64,000 bases of DNA, taken from the NCBI GenBank assembly GCA_038239305.1, contig JBBSEW010000012.1, positions 1 to 64,000 of the forward strand, written 5' to 3'. The translations under genes and the position numbers were made by a program. Below the pieces are notes generated by a model, which ran no database searches, was not told the DNA's origin, and was given only the letters and a program-made list of their open reading frames with translations. Origin of the DNA: JALYUA01 sp038239305. Lineage in GTDB: Bacteria > Acidobacteriota > Thermoanaerobaculia > UBA5066 > Gp7-AA6. This document shows, in pieces, positions 15,594 to 24,500 of the stretch (within the stretch, counting starts at the first letter, position 1; the number at the start of each line of letters is the position of its first letter).

Positions 15594-17669
15594 TCAACGG
15601 AAACGGATTTCGCGGAACTCGACGTTCGCCGGAGCGGAGCCGTCCCCGTCGGTGACCTCGATCCGGACGCGTGTTGCGAGAACGGGCGCGCCGGGCAGGC
15701 CGAACGTGAACTCGTCCTGCGCGGGCCGGTTCGCGCCGGTCAGCTCGGCCACCCTCGCCTCGCCGGACCCTAGAAAGGCCCGCACGGTCGCGTGGAAAAG
15801 AGGTGTCGCTCCCAGGCTCATCACGACCTCGCGCAGAGGTCTGGCGGAAGGGAATCGAATGTCGACGAACATCGGATTCGCTTCGAGGCCCCGGAGGAAG
15901 GTGTCCCGGCGGCCATCGAACAGGTCCGCGACGCTGCCCAGGTCGCTCCGGGAGTGCTCGACACGCCATCGCTCGCCGCCGACGATAGCGTCCTCGGTTT
16001 GCGGCATGGAGCGCGCGGCGGCTTCCGCTGCAAAGAGCGCAGTCGCATCCTCGGAATAGCGCAGTCTCACGAACCGGAATCCGGGTGAGCCGTCCGGATA
16101 CGGGATCGTGCGAAACGGAGCATCGACGGCGAACTTGCCGCTTTCGATCGCCACATTCCATTCTTCGCCGGTCATCACGAATTCCTCGTTGCCGTTCAAC
16201 GGCTTCGGATGGAGGTCCCACTCGCGGATGTCCCGGAGGTGGACTCGGGCCGTCTCCGCGTCATCCAGAAAGAAGGCGATGAGCTCCTGGGGACGGTTCG
16301 CCCACGCCGAGGTGAGCATGACCTCCGCGTTCGGCGAATGGCGGAGCTCCTCCCGGATCGCCCCGAAGATCTGCGGCGCCCCCCACTGGATTCCGTAGAA
16401 GCCGAAGTCCCGGGTCCACGCCGTCGCGCCCCCGAGCGCGTTCCGGGTGAGCCGTCCGTTCTCGAGTCCGAGGGCGAGGCCGAGGGCGAGGGCGATCGGC
16501 GCGGCGGGTAACGGGAGCCGCACGAGCCGGCGAAAGAGCCAGTCCAGTCCGACGACCGTCAGGAGGGTGGCGGGAACGAGCATGGCGAGGAGCCGAAGAA
16601 CCTGGAGGTTCGCGGCGGCGGCCGAAAACGGAACTCCCAGAGATGAGAGAAGCACGGCGCGATGCAGAGAAGACTCGCGGAACCTCCGCAGGCACACGAA
16701 CACGCCGATTGCCACGAGAGGCGCGAAGACGGGCGGGAAAAAGGGTCTCTCGCCCATGCGATGGCGCTCGCCCTCCTCGAGGTTGGGACGGAACCAGTAC
16801 CGCGGATCGAATCCCTCCGCATACGTGCGGGCAAAAAGGCCCAGCTTCCGAGACAGGGGGAGCGGTTGTGTCCAGTACGAATCGAGCAGGGCGAGCTGGG
16901 ATTGGACGGCGCCGGGGTGAAGCCGGCGGTAGCGAACATAGGGAGAAGCGAGCACGAGGGCGAGGAGAAATGCGCCCGCCAGAAGTGCGGGTCTCGCGCG
17001 CATCACGCGGACGTGGTGTCGGAAATCCGAGAAGAACAGTGCGATGCCGGTGACGAGCATGACTCCCTGTCCCGCCGTGTACGCGTAGAACGTCGCCGCG
17101 CCGAAGATCAGGACCGCGATGATCCAGCGAGGCCCGCGCTCGCGGTAGAGGGAATAGGCCCACAGAAAGAGAAAGAAGAAGGACGCCATCATCACCGACT
17201 CGAAACCGAGGCGCGCGTGCACGAACAGGAGAGCGGTCGCGCCGGCGACGAGGGGAGCGGACCACCAGAGCCGGTTGCGCATCTCCCGCAGAGCGAGGGC
17301 TCCCCCGGCGACTCCGAAAGTCGTCACGAGGGCCGTGGTCGCGCGCACGCAGGCGATGCTCTTTCCGAAAACCCACACGGGGACCAGGTGGAGGTAGACG
17401 GACAGACTGACCGCCCAGCGGTTCTCGTTCAAGAAGTAGGGGGGCAGGAAGACCCCGGTCGGGTCGCGGAAATGGTTCTGAAGGAGCTGCGTGGCCGCGT
17501 TGGCCTGCAGGGCCTCGTCGCAGAAGAAGAAGGCGGGGAAGCGCGTTATGCCGACGAGCCGCGTGACCAGGTAGGTGACGAGCGAGAATGCGAACAGGGC
17601 CCATTCGAGCCGGGCCGTATGGGGCGCCGGTGCCGGTCCACGGGGCGGCGGGGGAGCCGGAGAGGTCAG
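15594..17669 (-). CDS. GT-C (GT39-like) membrane glycosyltransferase with F5/8-type C domain
   Basis: About 691 residues. The N-terminal two thirds is a polytopic GT-C fold with the acidic first-loop motif CDEALQ (D51/E52) after the first transmembrane segment. The last 150 residues (about 540-691) look like a discoidin F5/8 type C or CBM32-like beta-sandwich (VADLFDGRRDTF ... VDIRFPSARPLREVVMSLG). The frame contains no ATG, GTG or TTG upstream of the catalytic loop; the TTG at 17432 would remove the first helix and the DE motif. I therefore propose CTG at 17669, 13 bases after the Agl23-like gene's stop. Start uncertain; product class confident. Confidence 0.72.
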   Translation of the reverse strand: MTSPAPPPPRGPAPAPHTARLEWALFAFSLVTYLVTRLVGITRFPAFFFCDEALQANAATQLLQNHFRDPTGVFLPPYFLNENRWAVSLSVYLHLVPVWVFGKSIACVRATTALVTTFGVAGGALALREMRNRLWWSAPLVAGATALLFVHARLGFESVMMASFFFLFLWAYSLYRERGPRWIIAVLIFGAATFYAYTAGQGVMLVTGIALFFSDFRHHVRVMRARPALLAGAFLLALVLASPYVRYRRLHPGAVQSQLALLDSYWTQPLPLSRKLGLFARTYAEGFDPRYWFRPNLEEGERHRMGERPFFPPVFAPLVAIGVFVCLRRFRESSLHRAVLLSSLGVPFSAAAANLQVLRLLAMLVPATLLTVVGLDWLFRRLVRLPLPAAPIALALGLALGLENGRLTRNALGGATAWTRDFGFYGIQWGAPQIFGAIREELRHSPNAEVMLTSAWANRPQELIAFFLDDAETARVHLRDIREWDLHPKPLNGNEEFVMTGEEWNVAIESGKFAVDAPFRTIPYPDGSPGFRFVRLRYSEDATALFAAEAAARSMPQTEDAIVGGERWRVEHSRSDLGSVADLFDGRRDTFLRGLEANPMFVDIRFPSARPLREVVMSLGATPLFHATVRAFLGSGEARVAELTGANRPAQDEFTFGLPGAPVLATRVRIEVTDGDGSAPANVEFREIRFR

Positions 17670-17682
17670 GCCCGGATGCGCC

Positions 17683-20469
17683 TCACGGGAGAACCGCCGT
17701 GAGCGCCCACGTCAGGATCCGATCCGTCGACCGGTCGGAGACGATGACGCGGCCGTAGGGATCGATCGCGATTCCGGTGGGCTGTTTGAACTCCCCGTCG
17801 GCTTTCCAGGAGCGACGCATGGTTCCGCGCACGTCATAGACGGCGATCCGGCCGGCCCAGGCGTCCGTCACGAAGAGCATGTCTCCCGGTCCGATCGCGA
17901 GATACGGCTCCGTGTAGAAGTCCTTCCATCCGGAGACGGGGAACTGGCGCAGGAACTTGCCCTCGCCGTCGAAGACCTGGATTCGGTGATTTCCGGTGTC
18001 GGCGACGTAAATGTCTCCGGCCGGATCCGCGGCCAGGCCCACGGGCTCCACGAACTGCCCCGGCCCGCTGCCATCGCCCCCGAAGTCGCCGAGCCGTTTT
18101 CCGTCCCGGTCGAAACGCACGATTTTCTTGTTGCCCGTGTCGGCGACGAACACGACGTCTCGGGATACGACGACGGCGCGCGGGCCGAAGAGCGCGTTCT
18201 CGGGTCCCCCGATCGCGGCGAGAGCCCGGCCGTCGGCCGAATAGTGCACGACGCGGGCGTTCCAGGTGTCCGCAACCCACAGGTCCCCGCGGGAGTCGAT
18301 GGCGACGCCTCCCGGTTCATTGAACTCGGCCAGGCCCGCGCCTTTGCTGCCGAACTGCCGGACGAACTGGCCTGTCCCGTCGAAGACCTGGATGCGGTTG
18401 TTCTTCGAATCCGCCACGTAGAGAGTCCCGCGTCCATCCGTCGCGACGCCGCGAGGCTCGAGGAATTGACCCGGACCGTTTCCCGCCCCCCCGGCGGTCT
18501 TGGCCGGCGGAACGATGCCGGCCTCCCCGTTGTAGTCGCGGGTCGTCGGATCCTTGAGGGGAATGTGCAGGGGCTCGAGCGCTCCCGTGCCCGCGAGATC
18601 CTTGCGGACGAAAAAAGTCGCATCCTGCGATCCGATCGGACTCCAGATTTCGTGAGAGATCCACAGCGAGAAGAGATCGGCGATCGTGGGACGCGCGCGA
18701 TTCTTTCCTTCGGCGGCGACCTTGTTCGGGAACCACCAGGCGCGTATCGGCACCCGGGTGGCGGTGTACTGCTCCCCGAGCTGCTTCTCGAGCCCTCCCT
18801 GCGGATCCCAGTCGGTCACGATGATGGGCGTGGACGCCTCATCGACGCGCGTGGCCCACGAGGTGCGCACGTCCCGCAGATACCATGTGAGCGGCCAGGA
18901 AGCCTCGCCCGTGACCGTGATCACGTTCTGACCCTCCGGAACGCGGCTCTTCGCCTTGTCCACCGCCTCGAGGGCGCGGACCAGATCCTTCGTCGTCTGA
19001 ACGTAGGCCAGCATTTCGGCGTGGCCCGGCTCTTTCGCGATGTCGTGCGCGCCGTATCGGAAACACGCGAGATACATTCCGGACGCGTTGACGGCGAGCA
19101 GCGCGCCCACGGCGACGAGAGCCAGGCGCGGACCGCTGCGGCGCCGCTCGCGCCAGAGGTCCGCGAGGGACAGCCCGGCGAGGATCGTGAGCGGCAGCAG
19201 CGCGTGCACGGTGAGCCAGGGAACCTTCTCCCGCGCCCACCCGTAGATGACGAGAGACCCGAGAGTCCAGAAGATCGTGAAGCGGAGCATCGGCGAAGCG
19301 GCGGCTCCCTCGCTCCCGTCCGCGGAAGGAGCGGGCCGGCGCAACAGGCCGATCGCCGCCACGAGGCCGGCGGCGGCGATCAGGAGGGGTACCCACTTTT
19401 CGATCGGCCCCTTCCCGGGGAGGAACCCGGCGACGAGCGCCGCGATTGTGATGCCAGCCGACGCGCAGGCGACCGACTGGATGAACGGGTCGCGCCGAAC
19501 TTCGCGGCGGCGCAGGAGGAGAAGGGCCGCGGCGAGCGTGCCCGTCTCGTACATGAGCATCTGCGGCAGGTAGTAGTACCAGGGGCCGGGAATGCGTGCG
19601 ATCGAGTGCTGGCCCATCCAGTAGCCGATCGCCCGAGGAATGGCCCGCCACCAATCGTCGGGATAGCGGCCGAACGCGGAGTAGAGGATGGACCAGACCG
19701 AAAGGAAAACGACGGCCGCGATGATGATCGGCGTCCGCCTTTCCCGGGCCCACCCGATGGCCCGGTCGGCGGTCGAACGGGCCCCGCCGTCCGCGCGGGA
19801 GAGCCAGCGCTGCGCAAACGTCCACGCGCCGAAGATCACGAACAGAACGCCCGTCATGTAGGCGTTCTCCTTCGTCGCTCCGGCGAGAGCGAAAGAGACG
19901 GCGGAGAATGTCAGCCAGCGGGAGCGGTCCGTCTCCAGAAACTTCCGGAATCCCACGATGGTGCCGAACGTGAAAGCGAGCGAGTACAGGTCTTCCCGGA
20001 TGAATCGCGAGAAATACGTCAGGTGGGGGGAGATGAGAACGAGCAGGGCATACGCGACGGCCGCTTCAATTCCGAACCAGGCCGCGAGAGGGATGGCCAG
20101 GAGGACGAGCCCCACGCCGAAGAGTGCGGGGAGAAAGCGGGCGGACGCGTTCGTCGCTCCGGCGATCTTGTAGACGAGCGCATTCGCATAGTAGAGAAAT
20201 GGCCCGTGGTACGCGGGGTCGTACTTCCACGTGCCCTCGAGCCCGAGCTGCCGGGACTGGAATGCGTGAATCGACTCATCGTGATGAAGGGGACGCTCCC
20301 CGAGGCGCGCGAAACGCGTGACCAGGAGCACCGCGGCGAAGAGCAGGAGCGCCGCGACCCGGAGATTCCGCCGGCCGTTGCCGTTTCCGCTTATGTAAGC
20401 GGCGTCGGGCGTGGGAGCCGCCTTGGCGCGGCCGGTTGACCCGGTCGCCGGGCTCGGAGTCGATTCCAT
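17683..20469 (-). CDS. Agl23-like (TIGR03663) membrane protein fused to NHL propeller
   Basis: A 928-residue protein. Residues about 1-560 are a polytopic GT-C-like module with the first-loop motif HHDESIHAF (H62-H63-D64-E65), PAYHGPFLYY and RFIREDLYS. This is the signature of the TIGR03663 family known from archaea and Chloroflexi as Agl23, associated with flippase or glycosylation clusters. Residues about 655-928 are NHL repeats (GQFLEPRGVATDGRGTLYVA, FVADTGN, IYVADTGNHRIQVFDGEG) forming a probable six-bladed propeller outside the cytoplasm. It begins 10 bases after the NHL lipoprotein stop. Catalysis is unproven for the family; a polyprenyl-phosphate sugar transferase role is inferred. Confidence 0.88.
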   Translation of the reverse strand: MESTPSPATGSTGRAKAAPTPDAAYISGNGNGRRNLRVAALLLFAAVLLVTRFARLGERPLHHDESIHAFQSRQLGLEGTWKYDPAYHGPFLYYANALVYKIAGATNASARFLPALFGVGLVLLAIPLAAWFGIEAAVAYALLVLISPHLTYFSRFIREDLYSLAFTFGTIVGFRKFLETDRSRWLTFSAVSFALAGATKENAYMTGVLFVIFGAWTFAQRWLSRADGGARSTADRAIGWARERRTPIIIAAVVFLSVWSILYSAFGRYPDDWWRAIPRAIGYWMGQHSIARIPGPWYYYLPQMLMYETGTLAAALLLLRRREVRRDPFIQSVACASAGITIAALVAGFLPGKGPIEKWVPLLIAAAGLVAAIGLLRRPAPSADGSEGAAASPMLRFTIFWTLGSLVIYGWAREKVPWLTVHALLPLTILAGLSLADLWRERRRSGPRLALVAVGALLAVNASGMYLACFRYGAHDIAKEPGHAEMLAYVQTTKDLVRALEAVDKAKSRVPEGQNVITVTGEASWPLTWYLRDVRTSWATRVDEASTPIIVTDWDPQGGLEKQLGEQYTATRVPIRAWWFPNKVAAEGKNRARPTIADLFSLWISHEIWSPIGSQDATFFVRKDLAGTGALEPLHIPLKDPTTRDYNGEAGIVPPAKTAGGAGNGPGQFLEPRGVATDGRGTLYVADSKNNRIQVFDGTGQFVRQFGSKGAGLAEFNEPGGVAIDSRGDLWVADTWNARVVHYSADGRALAAIGGPENALFGPRAVVVSRDVVFVADTGNKKIVRFDRDGKRLGDFGGDGSGPGQFVEPVGLAADPAGDIYVADTGNHRIQVFDGEGKFLRQFPVSGWKDFYTEPYLAIGPGDMLFVTDAWAGRIAVYDVRGTMRRSWKADGEFKQPTGIAIDPYGRVIVSDRSTDRILTWALTAVLP

Positions 20470-20479
20470 GAATTCGGAG

Positions 20480-21520
20480 TTACTTCTCGAGCGGGATGCG
20501 GACGACCGTGCTGGAGTCCGTATTCACGACGTAGAGCAGACGGTTCTTGCGGTCGATCGCGACACCGGTCGGCCGCGCAAACGGCTTTCCGTCGGCGTCC
20601 GCCTTCCAGCGCTTGATCTCCCGACCGTTGTGATCGAGGCGGGTCACGGCCTGTCCTTCGGAATCGCTGATGTAGACCGTCTCGTCGCGGTCGACGTCGA
20701 GGTACGGCTCGGCGTTGCCGTTCCATCCGTCGACCTTCCAGCGGGCCTTGAACCGCCCCTGACCGTCGAGGATCTGGATGCGTTTGTTTCCGACGTCCGC
20801 GACATACACGTTGCCTGACGGACCGACGGCGATTCCCATCGGACCGGCGAACTGCTCGGGCCCGGCGCCTGCCTTGCCGACCGGCTTCGGATTCGCGAGG
20901 TCGGCGTCGCACATCACGATCCGATTGTTGCCCGAGTCCGCGATGTAGACGTGCCCGTCCGATCCGACGGCAATGCCGTGCGGCCCGTAGAGGTCCGCCG
21001 CCATTTTGCCGCGGACTTCGCCGGCGGTCGAAAACCGCTCGACGCCGGTTCGCCACGTGTCCGCGACGTAGACATTGTCGCCGTGGACGGCGATCCCGCA
21101 CGGATCCTTCATGGCATACGCTCCCTCGCCGACTCCGCCCCAGCCCCCGAACGAGCCGCCGTTGGCGTCGAAGATCCGGACGGCGGCATGGCTGAAATCC
21201 GCGATCCAGACTTTTCCCGCGTCGTCGACCGCGATGGCCCGGGCATGCGCCAGGCCTCCGAAGGGTCCCTGACGGGTGTCCGGCTGGCCCGAGATATGCG
21301 GTCCGAGGTCCCCTGCGGCCGGGGCCGGCGCTGTCGCCGCCGACGGGTTTCCGCCCGTCGCTCCCGGCGTGCCGCCCGCATCCGCCGCGCCCGGCGCGGT
21401 CTTCTCTCCCTTGTGGCAACCGCCGGAGAGAGCCGCCAAAAGGACGAGAAGCGCCGCGACCGCGGCCGATTCGAGTGTGTGCCGGGCGGCGGAGAGCCCA
21501 CTCGGCGTCGGATTTTTCAT
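20480..21520 (-). CDS. NHL-repeat lipoprotein
   Basis: A 346-residue lipoprotein: a basic/hydrophobic N-terminus and lipobox LSGGC with the lipidated cysteine at C35, then a Gly/Ala/Pro linker, then about 260 residues of NHL repeats (VWIADFSHAAVRIFD, NVYVADTWRTGVERF, HVYIADSGNNRIV, NVYVADVGNKRIQILDGQG). These repeats align block by block with the C-terminal propeller of the giant protein encoded immediately upstream, so the two are paralogues. The ATG at 21520 overlaps that gene's TGA (ATGA), fixing both start and coupling. It would sit at the outer face of the inner membrane or at the outer membrane. NHL propellers generally bind proteins or glycans; the ligand is unknown. Confidence 0.88.
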   Translation of the reverse strand: MKNPTPSGLSAARHTLESAAVAALLVLLAALSGGCHKGEKTAPGAADAGGTPGATGGNPSAATAPAPAAGDLGPHISGQPDTRQGPFGGLAHARAIAVDDAGKVWIADFSHAAVRIFDANGGSFGGWGGVGEGAYAMKDPCGIAVHGDNVYVADTWRTGVERFSTAGEVRGKMAADLYGPHGIAVGSDGHVYIADSGNNRIVMCDADLANPKPVGKAGAGPEQFAGPMGIAVGPSGNVYVADVGNKRIQILDGQGRFKARWKVDGWNGNAEPYLDVDRDETVYISDSEGQAVTRLDHNGREIKRWKADADGKPFARPTGVAIDRKNRLLYVVNTDSSTVVRIPLEK

Positions 21521-24500
21521 CGTTGTTTCCTTTCCGGCAGCGAGACGGTCGCGACCGACGAATTTCCGGAGTTGATCACGTACAGCATACGGGTTTTTCG
21601 ATCGAGGGCGAGGCCGCCCGGGCGTGAAAAAGGCCGGCCCGCATCGTCGGCGAGAATCCGTCGAACAGTGCGGCCCTCCGGACTGACCTCGAGCAGAGCG
21701 TTCCCGGGAGGATCCGAGACGTACAACGTCTCGTCGGAGTCGACGGCGAGATGCGGCTCGGCCGCCTGAGCCCACGCAGGGACGGGCCACGAAGCCAGGA
21801 ACCTTCCGTCGGAAGCGAGCACCTGGATCCGGTGGTTACCCGTGTCGGCGACGTAGATTTTTCCGGACGGACCGGCGGCGATCCCGATCGGATCCTGAAA
21901 TTCCCCCGACCCCGAGCCCTTTTTTCCAAAGGCGCGCCCGCCGGTGAGATCCGGGTCAAATCGGACCAGGCGCCCGTTTCCCGTGTCGGCCACCCACACC
22001 TGGCCGTCCCCGCCGACGGCGACGCCGCGAGGACCATACAGATCGCCGGCGAATGCCTTGCGCTCCCCGCGGAGGTCGAAGGACTCGACCCGGCCGTTCC
22101 AGGTGTCGGCAACGTAGATCCGGTCGCCCGCCGTGGCGAGGCCGCAGAGCTCGTTGAACCCATGGGGTCCGTTCCCGCGGCCGCCCCAGCCGCCGAGAGA
22201 GCCGCCGGCCGCGTCGAAAACGTCCAGTTGCGAGTGCCCGAAGTCCGCGATCCACACGCGGCCCGACGTGTCGATCGCCGCTCCCCGGGGCTCCCGCATG
22301 CGCCCCCAGGGCGGGACGTCCGCGAGCGGCTTCTGAAGAACCTCCGGAGGCCGGTCCGGCTCGCTCGCCGGCGCTCCGGCATCGGGCGCCGGTCCCGGGA
22401 GCTCCTCGTGGCGCGGGAGGAGGACATCTTCCGAGTCTCCCCCGACGACGCGATAGATCGTCACCTCGGAATTCTCGTAAGCGACGCGGAAGAGCTCTTT
22501 CGTGGACCCGAATTTCGCGAGCCCCGCCGCAGGATAAGTCCGGCGCTCGAGCCCCCCGACGTAGACATATCCAACGTGATACCGGCGGAGAAGACTCTCC
22601 ACGCCGGGCTCCCGGGTCGAGGAGTAAATGTCCCGGACGGCATCTTTGCGCGCCTCGATCTCGGCGGGCGGGTTGCCGCGCTGCTGGACGTGGTAATCCC
22701 AGCCGAGCACGGTAGGAAGGCCCGTGAGCATCGAGATGCGGCCGAATTCCTGGTAGGAGGGTCCCTGCGCTTCCAGGATCACGGGAGTCCCCTGCACGGA
22801 TTGCCGCAGGTAGAGCACGGCGCGGTACTCCCCCGGGTGCCAGCGCTCCCGATAAGCCAGCCCGTCCAGCGACAGCGGCCCCGCCTTCACGCCGTCCGGA
22901 AGGCTGGGGCGGTTACGCGTGACAACCCCTCGGGCGCCGGACACGGTCGTGAAAAGCGCGGCGGCCACGAGAATCACAAAGACGGCCCGGAGGAGCAGGG
23001 GCCAGGTGCCGAGGGCACCGCGCTTGTCCGACCGCCGAAAAACGAGCACCGCCGTCGCGACGGCGAAGAGCAGCCACGCCTCGAGGTACAGCTTGAAGAA
23101 AGTGTTCATCCGGTCGAAGATGAAAATGCGCTGGGTGAAGACGATGAGGAAGAACGCCGTCGCCACGAGCCCGCAGGCGAGGCGGTCCTCCGGCGCGTTC
23201 TCGAAAGCGACGATCGCGAAGAGGAACATCGCGATAGCGGCCACGCACAACACATCGGGCGCGCGGAATCCCAGCACGGCGAGACCGGCGGCGGCGAGGA
23301 GACCGATGACGAGCGCCAGCCGGGGCCGGGCGGTGCGCGCGCCCAGCTGTCGTGTCGCGGTCACGAGCCACCACGCCATCGCGAGGAAAAGGAAGAGGCC
23401 GAAGTGCGTGAGGATGTCGACTCCGAGTGCCCCCGGCTCGGTGTTCCTTCCATGGCCGGGGGCGCCGCCTCCCCGGATCCACAGGGGCAGAACGAGAAGC
23501 ACGCCCGTCGCGGCCGCCACCACGAGAGCAAAAAGAGCGCGCACAAATCCCCGCACGGACCGCCGCTCCGGCGCGAGCGCCGCCGCGCACGCGATGAGAA
23601 CGACGAGTCCCGCCAGAAACGGAACGTCCCACGCGTTCGTCAGCGCCTGGGCCGCGGCCGCCGCGCCGAACACGGCCGCCATCCCGATCCGGGCCAGCGG
23701 GCGCGAGGCGCCATCCGCGAACCGGCGCACGAGCGAGAGCGCGCAGGTCATGACGAGCAGGAAGATCGGGATCGAGAAGACGTGCGCGTGGAGGTCGGCG
23801 AACGTGAAGCTCCAGAACGGGTACTCATTAATGGTGTCGCGGATGACGCGCGAGGTTGCCCAGAAGTAATGCCAGTCGAGGTGTCGCGCCTCGTGCCGGG
23901 CGGGCTGCGTGATGAGCCACTCCCGCAGGCCGGCGAGGTTGCCCAGAATGGCGACGAACGCGGCGCACGCGAAGCCGGCGCGGCGCGTGCCGGCCCAGTT
24001 GCGTCCCAGCGAGAAGGCGGCGGCGATCGTCATGCCTCCGAGAAGCCCGAACGCGAGGTTGAAGGTGAATCGCGTGGAGAGGCCCGTCAGCATCGTGAGC
24101 AGCGCCACCATCTCGTGCCCGAACGTATAGTAGCCGAGCGGCGCGCCGGCGAACCACGGGTCGGATGCCGGCAGCGTCGGCGTTCGCACGAGGATGTTCA
24201 GGATGGAAAAATCCATCGGCTTCTCGCCCCAGTAAATCTCCGGGTTGAGCGCGCGCATGCCCGCGAACAGGATGAACCCCGCCGCAAAGGCGATCTCGTG
24301 AGTGATCAGGATCCGGAAGTGGGACCGCCAGAATCCATAGATCTCGCGGCCCCGCTTCGCGAGCACGACGGCCGACAGGATCGCGAGGCACAGGACGCTC
24401 GCGAGCGCTGCGCCCCGGCCGTTGGCCACCACGCGCCCCTGCACGAGGACAGTCAGGGAGTACGTCGCGATGACGAGGCCCGTGATCCGCGCCACACCGG

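Noticed and set aside
15594..17432. TTG 17432 as start of the GT-C/F5-8 gene
   Set aside because: It would delete the first transmembrane helix and the catalytic DE loop that are encoded in frame just upstream.
17575..20439. 954-codon frame on the + strand
   Set aside because: Antisense to the Agl23-NHL gene, with no recognisable motifs; same GC-bias artefact.
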